A stretch of 40,375 nt of DNA from Lachnospiraceae bacterium (GTDB lineage Bacteria > Bacillota > Clostridia > Lachnospirales > Lachnospiraceae): the NCBI GenBank assembly GCA_022510585.1, contig JAFLTF010000002.1, positions 22,233-62,607 on the forward strand, in the 5' to 3' direction. Positions 8,361 to 16,879 of the stretch are shown one piece after another. Position 1 is the first letter of the stretch. Every line of letters starts with the position of its first letter. Position numbers and translations under genes: made by a program. A model generated the notes under the pieces. That model made no database searches, was not told the origin of the DNA, and saw only the letters and a program-made list of their open reading frames with translations.

Positions 8361-9296
8361 ATGATATTGGCACGGTTCGGAAATAAAGTATGCAGTGCTT
8401 TAAAAGAAGTTATGGGAGCGGAATATGAAGTTTCGTTTCAGGAAGTGGTGAAAAATAACGGTGTATGCCTTCATGGCATTGTAATCACCAAAAAGGGCAG
8501 CAATCTATCACCTTCTATTTACATAGATGAGCTGTACAGAGAGTTTGAAGAGGGAAGACCTTTCGGCGCCGTTATTTATGACATCTTGTGCATTTATAAG
8601 CGTAATGCCAGGGAAATCAATATGGATATGGAATTTTTTACGCAGTATGAGTGTGTGAAGAACAGAATCCTGTATAAGTTGATCCACCGGGAAAACAACA
8701 GGAAGCTGTTAAGAGAAGTTCCTTATATTGAATGGAATGACCTTGCGCTTGTATTTTACTATATCTTTGAAGATGAACGTTTGGGAAAGGCAACCATCCT
8801 GATCAGGAACAGTCATCTGGACATGTGGAAGCAGGATATATCGGTCTTATATGAAAATGCCAAGGCCAATATGCTGAGACTGCGGCCGGAAGAAATGCTG
8901 CCGATCAGACAGGTGATTGAAGAAGCCCTGTCAAAGAAACAGAGTCAGGATAGCGATGAGGATCTTATCCTGCCGGAAGAATTGCAGGAGGCAATGTGCC
9001 GGGAATCGGGGACAGTCATGTATATGTTAAGCAACCGTGACAGGGTTTTCGGAGCAGCCGCACTTCTCTATTCTAAATCCCTTAAGAAGTTGACGGAAAG
9101 ACTGAACAAAAACCTGATCATCCTGCCCAGTTCCGTCCATGAAGTACTTCTGGTACCGGATGATGGCGTTTCCGAGAAGGAGTTTTTCAGAGAGATGGTA
9201 AAAGAAGTGAACGACACGCAGGTGGAGCCGGAGGAAAGATTATCTTACAATGTATACTATTATGATAGAATATCGGACGAAATAACGATATTATAA
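8361..9296 (+). CDS. DUF5688 family protein
   Basis: This is a cytoplasmic protein of a family common in Lachnospiraceae and of unknown function. The recognisable part is the N-terminal third: a VSFQEVVKNNGV-like segment, then GSNLSPSIYIDELY, then a helical stretch (VIYDILCIYKRN). The mid region and C-terminus (LPSSVHEVLLVPDDG) also fit family members. There is no signal peptide or membrane segment. The start at ATG 8361 is preferred because AGAGAGG (8349-8355) is 5 bases upstream and the length before the conserved core then matches the family. ATG 8343 and TTG 8307 are in-frame alternatives, but the latter lies inside the efp terminator. Confidence 0.8.
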   Translation: MILARFGNKVCSALKEVMGAEYEVSFQEVVKNNGVCLHGIVITKKGSNLSPSIYIDELYREFEEGRPFGAVIYDILCIYKRNAREINMDMEFFTQYECVKNRILYKLIHRENNRKLLREVPYIEWNDLALVFYYIFEDERLGKATILIRNSHLDMWKQDISVLYENAKANMLRLRPEEMLPIRQVIEEALSKKQSQDSDEDLILPEELQEAMCRESGTVMYMLSNRDRVFGAAALLYSKSLKKLTERLNKNLIILPSSVHEVLLVPDDGVSEKEFFREMVKEVNDTQVEPEERLSYNVYYYDRISDEITIL

Positions 9297-9310
9297 AGAA
9301 AAAAAGGGAG

Positions 9311-9341
9311 GCTGCCGCCGCTGCAATGTGACGGCAGTTTT
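9311..9341 (+). terminator. Probable terminator after the DUF5688 gene
   Basis: CTGCCG (9312-9317) pairs with CGGCAG (9332-9337), followed by a short T run (TTTTC). The loop is long at 14 bases, so strength is uncertain. Confidence 0.45.
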
Positions 9342-9371
9342 CAGGTAATATTTTCTTATTTTATGGATTAC

Positions 9372-9400
9372 TGGACAATATTGCGTTGTTATGTTATGAT
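9372..9400 (+). promoter_or_regulatory. Promoter of the tRNA-Arg unit
   Basis: TGGACA (9372-9377), a 17-base spacer and TATGAT (9395-9400), about 33 bases before the tRNA. The SH3-domain gene downstream may share it, since no terminator lies between. Confidence 0.6.
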
Positions 9401-9432
9401 AAACAAGGTGATGTAATAAATTTGTAACATAT

Positions 9433-9504
9433 GCACCCGTAGTCTAACGGATAGAACGTAGGCCTCCGACGCCTTTGGTGCAGGTTCGATTCCTGTCGGG
9501 TGCA
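9433..9504 (+). tRNA. tRNA-Arg (anticodon CCG)
   Basis: A cloverleaf can be drawn by eye. The acceptor stem GCACCCG pairs with CGGGTGC, with A as the discriminator base. There is a D arm (AGTCTAACGGATAGAAC). The anticodon loop is CTCCGAC with anticodon CCG, reading codon CGG. The T arm is CAGGTTCGATTCCTG. The outermost anticodon-stem pair appears to be T-T. CCA is not encoded, which is normal in many Firmicutes tRNAs. Confidence 0.93.
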
Positions 9505-9542
9505 TTTGCATCATCATCTGACTAAGAGAAAGGTTGTAGATT

Positions 9543-10805
9543 ATGAATCATACATCAAATACGAATAAATGGGATTGGCTTATGGCAAAAGCAGAGGTCC
9601 TCGGAAACTGGCTGGTCAAACATATCAAGATTGTCATGCCTGTTGTTTTGGCAGTCTGTGTTATCATTACCGTAGTGATCTCCGTAAATGCGAATAAGAA
9701 AGAAGTAGAAAAACAAGATGATATTGCAGCAAACAGTACGTTAGAGGAAAATCCGGAAGAATCAAAGGATGTACCCCTGGTTCCGTTGCAGGAAAACGAA
9801 AATCCTGAGATCAGTAAGTTGATCAATGACTATTATACGGCAATGGCATCCGGCGATATCGATACCATTCGCACATTGAGAAGCAGTATAGATGATGAGC
9901 AGGTGCTGCGATATAAAGAAATCAGTAAATATATGGATTCTTATCCGGTCGTAGATATTTATACCAAGGCCGGTCCGGAAGAAGACACTTATCTGGTCTA
10001 TGTTTATGCAGAACAAAAATACTATGATTATGAAGATCCGCTTCCGGGTATGAGCACATATTATATCTGTGTCGATGGGGACGGTAATTATTATTTCAAT
10101 GATGAAGAAGACGACAGCGATGTGTTGGATTATATGCGAAAAGTCAATCTGCAGGATGATGTCGTTGACTTGAGTAATAAGGTAAATGTCACTTATAATG
10201 ATATGGTGGCAGATGCGGATCTGGCGCAATTCATTCTGGATCTGAATGAGGAAATAGAGAAAAACATCGGTGAGGAATTAGCCCGTGCAGAAGGGGAAGA
10301 TAAGGAAAACCCGGATGCACAAGGAGAGGAAACAAACGCTGCGGAGACTGCTGTTGTTGTAACGAAGGTAAAAGCAATCGATGTTGTCAATATCCGTTCT
10401 TCGGACAGTGAGACTGCCGATAAACTCGGCAAGGCTGCAATCGGTGATGAGTTTAAACTGCTTGAGAAGATAGGCAACGGATGGAGCAAGGTCGAATATG
10501 AAGGAAAAGATGCCTATATCAAGAGCGAGTATCTGGAAGATGTTGAGACAGCGGAAGTGGCGGCAAATACACAGGAGAATACCGATACGCCGGCACAGGA
10601 AACAGCCAACAACACGCAGACCAATGGATATGTTACAGTCAAAGAGAATGTCAGGATCAGAAGTTCTGCCAGCGAAAACGGTGAAAAGCTGGGTACCGCA
10701 TATATAGGAGAGAAGCTGGAACTTGTTATGAAGCAGGCGGATGGTTGGACAAAGATCAAATATAACGGAAAGACTGCCTATGTTAAATCCGATTATGTGG
10801 AATAA
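9543..10805 (+). CDS. Membrane-anchored protein with two SH3b domains
   Basis: A 420-residue protein with a single N-terminal membrane anchor (about residues 29-51), then an acidic linker, and an extracellular region about 80-235 rich in Tyr and Asp that looks like a small folded domain. Two bacterial SH3 (SH3b) repeats follow at about 280-335 and 360-420. Both repeats have the pattern VNIRSS/VRIRSS, LG, GWSKVEY/GWTKIKY and AYIKSEYLE/AYVKSDYVE. SH3b repeats usually bind cell wall peptidoglycan, so this is probably an envelope protein. No catalytic domain is visible. The linker between the repeats is Thr/Asn/Glu rich. It lies 38 bases after the tRNA. Confidence 0.85.
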   Translation: MNHTSNTNKWDWLMAKAEVLGNWLVKHIKIVMPVVLAVCVIITVVISVNANKKEVEKQDDIAANSTLEENPEESKDVPLVPLQENENPEISKLINDYYTAMASGDIDTIRTLRSSIDDEQVLRYKEISKYMDSYPVVDIYTKAGPEEDTYLVYVYAEQKYYDYEDPLPGMSTYYICVDGDGNYYFNDEEDDSDVLDYMRKVNLQDDVVDLSNKVNVTYNDMVADADLAQFILDLNEEIEKNIGEELARAEGEDKENPDAQGEETNAAETAVVVTKVKAIDVVNIRSSDSETADKLGKAAIGDEFKLLEKIGNGWSKVEYEGKDAYIKSEYLEDVETAEVAANTQENTDTPAQETANNTQTNGYVTVKENVRIRSSASENGEKLGTAYIGEKLELVMKQADGWTKIKYNGKTAYVKSDYVE

Positions 10806-10860
10806 ACCGGACAAAGTCTGATAAGCCTGATTAAAAAAAGAAAAATATGGTAATAGTAAA

Positions 10861-10891
10861 GAGTATAGAGTGAAATCTATACTCTTTTTTT
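10861..10891 (+). terminator. Perfect terminator hairpin directly before a ribosome binding site
   Basis: GAGTATAGA (10861-10869) and TCTATACTC (10876-10884) form a perfect 9-bp stem, followed by seven T. The T run leads straight into GGAGG (10892-10896) of the next gene. Confidence 0.85.
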
Positions 10892-10901
10892 GGAGGCTTA
10901 T

Positions 10902-11333
10902 ATGAAACAGGACGATATTGCGATTTTAAAAGAAATACAGAAAAACACACAGATGGCAATGACTACCATTGATACGATCCTGGATAAAACTTCGGATGAT
11001 GAATTTACAATCAAGCTGTCAAAACAGTCTATTGAATATGCCAAGATCCATAACACCGCAGTTGAGAAACTGGTAGAGGAACAAAGCGGAACCTATAGAA
11101 ATAATCAGATCGCGGATATGATGCTTAGGGGCAGTGTCCACATGGGAACTTTGTTAAATACCAGCATAAGCCATCTGGCGGAGTTGATGATAGAAGGCAG
11201 TAACAGAGGTATGACCAATCTGTATAAAGCCGTCAAGCATAATAGGCTGGCGCAGGATATGTCAATGGAACTTGCCCAGGAACTCATGGATTTTGAAGAA
11301 AAAAATATTGAGCTCATGAAAGAGTATTTATAG
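10902..11333 (+). CDS. Small all-helical protein of unknown function
   Basis: A 143-residue protein that I do not recognise. It is predicted to be almost entirely helical, with four amphipathic stretches (for example KEIQKNTQMAMTTIDTIL and LAQELMDFEEKNIELMKEYL), and resembles a small four-helix bundle. It has no signal peptide, membrane segment or cysteine pair. Regular Met residues in the helices (MMLRGSVHMGTLL) and the overall layout recall small Firmicutes helical-bundle proteins, but I cannot assign a family. The start at ATG 10902 is set by TGGAGG 5 bases upstream. A perfect terminator hairpin ends right at that site, so its expression must involve read-through or a promoter within the hairpin region. 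Confidence 0.75.
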   Translation: MKQDDIAILKEIQKNTQMAMTTIDTILDKTSDDEFTIKLSKQSIEYAKIHNTAVEKLVEEQSGTYRNNQIADMMLRGSVHMGTLLNTSISHLAELMIEGSNRGMTNLYKAVKHNRLAQDMSMELAQELMDFEEKNIELMKEYL

Positions 11334-11385
11334 CGTCTTTGAAATATTAGTAGTTTTGCAAAGAATCTCTAAATGTTTTTCTTAA

Positions 11386-11397
11386 ATTGTATACAAT
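11386..11397. promoter_or_regulatory. Perfect 12-base palindrome, possible operator
   Basis: ATTGTATACAAT is a perfect palindrome. It resembles operators of GntR-type (FadR-like) regulators. A related palindrome lies 32 bases downstream, and both are upstream of the gdhA promoter. Confidence 0.4.
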
Positions 11398-11417
11398 AAT
11401 ACCATAATTAAAGTATC

Positions 11418-11427
11418 ATTGTACAAT
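11418..11427. promoter_or_regulatory. Perfect 10-base palindrome, possible operator
   Basis: ATTGTACAAT shares both half-sites with the palindrome at 11386 but lacks the two central bases. Together they may be a pair of regulator sites for gdhA. Confidence 0.35.
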
Positions 11428-11478
11428 GTGTATAAAAATATGCTTCAATTTTTTATATTTTCGTATATGAAATCAGGC

Positions 11479-11507
11479 TTGTAGATTTTTCAATGACATA
11501 CTATAAT
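11479..11507 (+). promoter_or_regulatory. Promoter of gdhA
   Basis: TTGTAG (11479-11484), a 17-base spacer and TATAAT (11502-11507). This gives a leader of about 78 bases before gdhA. Confidence 0.55.
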
Positions 11508-11576
11508 GTAACAAGGGCAAGGCGGGGTGGAAGGAAAGAGACCGGCTTGTCATACATTTGTGTATAGTTTAACTAA

Positions 11577-12926
<1,350 letters not shown>

Positions 12927-12945
12927 TAGAAAGCGTAATACCGAT

Positions 12946-12981
12946 AACTCCTGCAAGCGGCAAGATACTTGCGGGAGTTTT
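12946..12981 (+). terminator. Rho-independent terminator after gdhA
   Basis: AACTCCTGCAAG (12946-12957) pairs over 12 bp (one G-T) with CTTGCGGGAGTT (12968-12979), followed by a T-rich stretch. Confidence 0.75.
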
Positions 12982-13003
12982 CATTATTTGAAGGGAATTA
13001 TAC

Positions 13004-13023
13004 AAGCCGCCGCATGGCGGCTT
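13004..13023 (+). other. Perfect 8-bp GC hairpin in the leader of the hydrolase gene
   Basis: AAGCCGCC and GGCGGCTT flank a GCAT loop. No T run follows, so it is more likely a leader structure than a terminator. It ends 25 bases before the ATG at 13049. Confidence 0.45.
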
Positions 13024-13048
13024 CCATTATAGGGAAAAGGGGAGAAAC

Positions 13049-14230
13049 ATGAAGATTGAAAAACAGAATTTCACATGCAAAAGAGACGGATTGACAATAC
13101 GGGGGATCCAGTATTATCCTGCCGATTTTAACGAAAGCAAATCATATCCCGCAGTGATCTTAAGCCATGGTTTTACGGGAAATTATATGGATTCGGCGTA
13201 TTTTGGCGAGGAATTTGCCAAGATGGGATATGCTGCATTTGCCTTCAGCTTCTGCGGCGGTGGAAAGCATACGAAAGATGCGTGTTTTCAAAGCGAAGGG
13301 GCAACAACGGATATGACCATCTGGACGGAAGTGGATGACCTGCTTACTGTAAAAGACTATGTAAAAAGCCTGCCTTATGTAAATGACAAAGAGCTGATCC
13401 TGATCGGTTTCAGTCAGGGAGGATTTGTATCCGGCCTGACAGCGGCAAAATGTGGGGAAGAAATAAAGAAACTGATCATGGTTTTTCCTGCCCTTTGTAT
13501 TCCGGATCATGCCAGAAGAGGGTGCCTTGGCGGCTCTGCTTATGATCCCTGTCATGTGCCCGAAACAATAGACTGCGGTGTTACGATGTTAGGGAAAAGA
13601 TTTCATGAAACAGTGGTAGACATGGATCCCTATTTGGAACTTGCGGCCTATCAGGGAGAGGTTCTTATTATACACGGACTGGACGATAAGGTAGTGAACT
13701 ATTCCTATTCCGTACGCGCTAAGGAAAACTATCAAGAAGGGCAGTGTCATCTGCAGCTTGTCAGAAATATGGATCATGGATTGGATGCGGGACAGCAGGA
13801 GAGCGCTTTTGCTTCTATGAGGCAGTTTTTGAACGGACGTAAAGAAATCCTGACTATCCGGGTGGTCATCACGCATGTGGAGACTGTTACCAAGGCGGAT
13901 ACACAGATAAAAAATATCTTCTTTAACGGCTATTGCGATACGAAATATTTTCAGGGGACCGTTCTGCCGGGAGGCTGTGACGAGCGTAAATATGACGCAA
14001 GCGGGCAGGAAAAAGTGCGGGCGGAATATACTTTGGAAGGTTTGGATATTCAAGGAGAAAAATGCTCCATTCATATTGTAAATCAATGGGGCGGCGAGGA
14101 ATGGAAGCCGGTAGCAGAAACAGACAGCAAAGCTTTGACATGGTTGAATCATGCTGATTTAACCGCAGTGTTGGAAGGCGGAGACGGAGGACCTACTGTC
14201 AGAATCTTCGCAGATTCTTCCTTACTGTAG
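13049..14230 (+). CDS. Alpha/beta hydrolase fused to a DUF3237-like domain
   Basis: Residues 1 to about 270 are a serine alpha/beta hydrolase. There is an oxyanion-region motif LSHGFTGN, the nucleophile elbow GFSQGG, the acid Asp in HGLDDKVV, and the catalytic His in NMDHGLD. It resembles bacterial acyl-esterases of the dienelactone hydrolase/YqiA group. Residues about 275-393 look like a DUF3237-type beta-barrel domain (FFNGYCDTKYFQGTVLPGG in outline, then WLNHADLTAVLEGG). DUF3237 proteins are usually separate, so the fusion is notable. There is no signal peptide. A GGGGAG site precedes the ATG, and the acyltransferase gene follows. The substrate is unknown. Confidence 0.82.
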   Translation: MKIEKQNFTCKRDGLTIRGIQYYPADFNESKSYPAVILSHGFTGNYMDSAYFGEEFAKMGYAAFAFSFCGGGKHTKDACFQSEGATTDMTIWTEVDDLLTVKDYVKSLPYVNDKELILIGFSQGGFVSGLTAAKCGEEIKKLIMVFPALCIPDHARRGCLGGSAYDPCHVPETIDCGVTMLGKRFHETVVDMDPYLELAAYQGEVLIIHGLDDKVVNYSYSVRAKENYQEGQCHLQLVRNMDHGLDAGQQESAFASMRQFLNGRKEILTIRVVITHVETVTKADTQIKNIFFNGYCDTKYFQGTVLPGGCDERKYDASGQEKVRAEYTLEGLDIQGEKCSIHIVNQWGGEEWKPVAETDSKALTWLNHADLTAVLEGGDGGPTVRIFADSSLL

Positions 14231-14285
14231 AAAAATAACGCGCTTAATGCTAAAATGGATATGTAACATGAAAGGAACAGAGCGC

Positions 14286-15374
14286 ATGAGCGATCATAAG
14301 ACCGAACAGCTTTTTTCCAAAAATATCACGAATTTCTTCAGGGGTATCGCAGCAGTGATGGTGGTATTGTCCCACTATGCCGAATGGTGGACCATATGGA
14401 TGCAGCCGGAAGGAAATGCAGAGACTTTTCGGATCGCCCTGACGAAACTGGGAGTATACGGTGTGGACTTGTTTTTCCTTTTTTCCGGATATGCCATGGT
14501 GAAATCTTTGGGACAGGGAAAGATGAATCTGCGGTTTGTCTGGAAAAGAGTGAAGAATGTATACATTCCCTATTTTATCGTTGTAGGTATCATAGAGCTT
14601 ATATCGGGCGGTTTTTTGTCACCCTTTGAAGATTTTGGCCTTTTTCTGCGCGATTTTTGGCTGTTTGTCAGCGGCTATGATCATTGGTACATGTTTGTAC
14701 TGTTTCTCTTTTATATAGGCTTTATTGTCATTTACTTTATTCCCTTCGGAAGGATATGGAGAATCTTAGCCTTTTCCGTTTTTACTTATCTGGTTTCTTA
14801 TCTGTTGTATCAAAAAGGCATGCGGGAATTCTGGTATGTTTCCAACATCACCTTCGTACTGGGCGTGATTGCCGGAGAGTATGATGCGCAGTTAAAAAGA
14901 ATTGTTGAGAAGGCAGGAATCTTTATCATTCCTGTTATGACGGTCGGAATGTGGTTTGTTGTCCGTTTTGGATTGACCGGAGGAGTCAATATTGGCGGCA
15001 ATCCTGCAGATTATGCCCATTGGTTTAAAATCGGAGCAACCGTCATATGGACGCTTTTGATTTTCAATCTGGCAGGAATGATTCCGAAGGTATTTGCTTT
15101 TATGCAGATTCCCATTCTGAAGCGGTTCTTGGGACTGGCAGCGAAGCCCGTTGCTTTTCTGGGGAAGAATTCTTTATATATCTATCTGACGCATGATTAT
15201 GTCTTTATGAGTTGTGTAAATAATCCCTTAATAATCGAAATTATCTTAGACCTGAAAGTAAAATTCTGTATCGCCGCCGTCCTTACGGTTCTGATCTCAT
15301 TTTTATGCGGTCTGGTATTCCGGCTGCCGGATTTGCTGTTGCGGATAATTCGTATGAGAGAAAAAGAGCATTAA
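14286..15374 (+). CDS. Acyltransferase 3 (OafA/NodX-type) membrane protein
   Basis: An integral membrane acyltransferase that O-acylates an envelope sugar or polymer; the acceptor is unknown. The family's first-helix motif is present (FFRGIAAVMVVLSHYAEWW, with the conserved R and H), as is GVDLFFLFSGYAM. About ten hydrophobic helices are spread over 362 residues, and the last carries LYIYLTHDYVF. The start at ATG 14286 is preferred (AGGA about 9 bases upstream). An in-frame ATG at 14247 would add 13 residues that do not look conserved. It follows the hydrolase gene by 55 bases, and the two may act on the same acyl decoration; that link is inference. Confidence 0.88.
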   Translation: MSDHKTEQLFSKNITNFFRGIAAVMVVLSHYAEWWTIWMQPEGNAETFRIALTKLGVYGVDLFFLFSGYAMVKSLGQGKMNLRFVWKRVKNVYIPYFIVVGIIELISGGFLSPFEDFGLFLRDFWLFVSGYDHWYMFVLFLFYIGFIVIYFIPFGRIWRILAFSVFTYLVSYLLYQKGMREFWYVSNITFVLGVIAGEYDAQLKRIVEKAGIFIIPVMTVGMWFVVRFGLTGGVNIGGNPADYAHWFKIGATVIWTLLIFNLAGMIPKVFAFMQIPILKRFLGLAAKPVAFLGKNSLYIYLTHDYVFMSCVNNPLIIEIILDLKVKFCIAAVLTVLISFLCGLVFRLPDLLLRIIRMREKEH

Positions 15375-15394
15375 AATAAATTTTTTATTACGCT

Positions 15395-15421
15395 TGAAAC
15401 TTTTTATGATTTTGATTCGTA
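15395..15421 (+). promoter_or_regulatory. ECF-type promoter, probably self-controlled by the sigma factor
   Basis: TGAAAC (15395-15400), a 17-base spacer and CGTA (15418-15421). This is close to the known ECF consensus TGAAAC-N16-CGTA and lies just before an ECF sigma gene. Confidence 0.6.
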
Positions 15422-15463
15422 TTATAAGCAGGGAGGCTTAAGCCTGTCATTTGCAATAGAATA

Positions 15464-15973
15464 GTGTCAAATGGCAAGATAAAAGAATATATGACAAGAC
15501 AAGTATTTGAAGCCTATTTTAAGGAGCAGTATTCTCTTGTATACCGTGTGGCATTCATGCAGATGAAAGGGCATGCGGATGCGGAAGATGTGCTTCAGGA
15601 GGTATTTGTAAGATTATTGAAATACCAGCCGCAGTTTGAAAACAGCGAACACGAAAAGGCATGGTTCATTCGTACAACCATCAATATCTGCAAGGATATC
15701 ATCAAGAGTAAATGGCACAGTACGACTGTCAGCATTGAGAAAATACCGGAAAGTGAAAAGAATTATTTTAATCTTCCCCATGTCAAAGAAGACGAGACTT
15801 TATGGGCTGTACTGGAACTGCCGGAGAAGTATAGAAGCTGCCTTTATTTCTTTTATTATGAAGATTATTCTATCCGGGAAATTGCAGAGATCCTTGGGAT
15901 ATCCGAAAATACGGTCAAAACCAATCTGCGGCGCGGCAGGGAAGCGTTGAAAGAGATTTTAAAGGATAGCTGA
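15464..15973 (+). CDS. ECF-family RNA polymerase sigma factor
   Basis: Sigma region 2 is clear (EQYSLVYRVAFMQMKG, then DAEDVLQEVFVRLLKY), followed by a linker and region 4 (LPEKYRSCLYFFYYEDYSIREIAEILGIS, ending VKTNLRRGREALKEIL). At 160-169 residues it is a normal ECF factor. The start is uncertain: GTG 15464 gives the full frame, ATG 15491 starts at MTRQVFEAYF, and neither has a good ribosome binding site. The best such site (GGGAGG, 15431-15436) is too far from both. No anti-sigma gene with a membrane helix is adjacent. Two unknown soluble proteins follow at 16004 and 16880, probably in the same operon. An ECF-type promoter upstream suggests self-control. Confidence 0.88.
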   Translation: MSNGKIKEYMTRQVFEAYFKEQYSLVYRVAFMQMKGHADAEDVLQEVFVRLLKYQPQFENSEHEKAWFIRTTINICKDIIKSKWHSTTVSIEKIPESEKNYFNLPHVKEDETLWAVLELPEKYRSCLYFFYYEDYSIREIAEILGISENTVKTNLRRGREALKEILKDS

Positions 15974-16003
15974 TGTTAAAGAACCAATCATGGAGGATAA
16001 GGT

Positions 16004-16837
16004 ATGAATGTAAACGGAATTGGAAAGCAGACTCATTATGAACAGACAAACGGTGTGAAAAGTGAGCGCAGAAAACAGGGCAGCGGTTTTTATGATCGGT
16101 TGTCCGAAAATATGAACGGACGGAATGAAATACAGCAGCAAAAGGAAGAAGCAGCGGCAACAGGAAAGAAGACTGTTCCTGCGAAGTATGCTTATCATAC
16201 TGTTGCGGCATCCGTTGAAGTACAGGCGAGTGAGAGCATCTATGCGATTGGAAATGAATCATTTGCCTGCGAAGCAAAAGGAATTACCTATCAGGAAAGC
16301 GATTATGTCAAAGTGTATGCCCTGCAGGGATTTCGGCTGATGGCGCAGGTGGACGCAGACGCACGCAATGTTTATATAGAGCAGAAAATGGATGACGGAA
16401 CGGTAAAAGGGTATCTTGTGGATATTGATAAGTTAAGCGCAGATACCAAAAATCCGATTGAGAAAACAGCGTTGGAAGCATGGGAGTCATACCAAACGGA
16501 AGAAGAGGCAGAGGATGGTGTGTTGACTCTTGAAGAAGCGCTTCTTGATTTCTATGAATTTGTGGAAGACAGGATCAAAAACGGTCCGCCCAAGTATCTG
16601 ATCGGAAACGCTGAGTTTTCTATCGAAGAATGGGAGAAGCTGATGGAAAGCATCGATGAGCAGTTAGATGATATCCGGGAAGAGATGAGAGAACGGATCG
16701 CAAAACTGAAGGAACAGATGATGCAGGACGGACAGGACAAAGAAAACCGGTACAGAGAAGATACAGAGCAGGATACGAAAGAGAAAAAGATAGAGGAAGA
16801 ATTGTTAAGATCACTTTTTCAGGATAGAAAAATTTAA
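16004..16837 (+). CDS. Unrecognised acidic helical protein downstream of the ECF sigma factor
   Basis: I cannot name a family. The 277 residues have no signal peptide or membrane helix. The first 60 are polar and low in structure (many Gln, Glu and Lys). The middle (about 85-155) looks beta-rich (SDYVKVYALQGF, VYIEQKMDDGTVKGYLVDI). The last 90 form a long charged coiled coil. Just before it is a distinctive segment, NGPPKYLIGNAEFSIEEWEK, which I believe recurs in Lachnospiraceae proteins of this kind. It lies 30 bases after the sigma gene and 42 before the next unknown gene, so all three are likely co-transcribed. Confidence 0.7.
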   Translation: MNVNGIGKQTHYEQTNGVKSERRKQGSGFYDRLSENMNGRNEIQQQKEEAAATGKKTVPAKYAYHTVAASVEVQASESIYAIGNESFACEAKGITYQESDYVKVYALQGFRLMAQVDADARNVYIEQKMDDGTVKGYLVDIDKLSADTKNPIEKTALEAWESYQTEEEAEDGVLTLEEALLDFYEFVEDRIKNGPPKYLIGNAEFSIEEWEKLMESIDEQLDDIREEMRERIAKLKEQMMQDGQDKENRYREDTEQDTKEKKIEEELLRSLFQDRKI

Positions 16838-16879
16838 AATAAGTTACTAAAATAAATTACACGAAAGGAAAGAATACCT

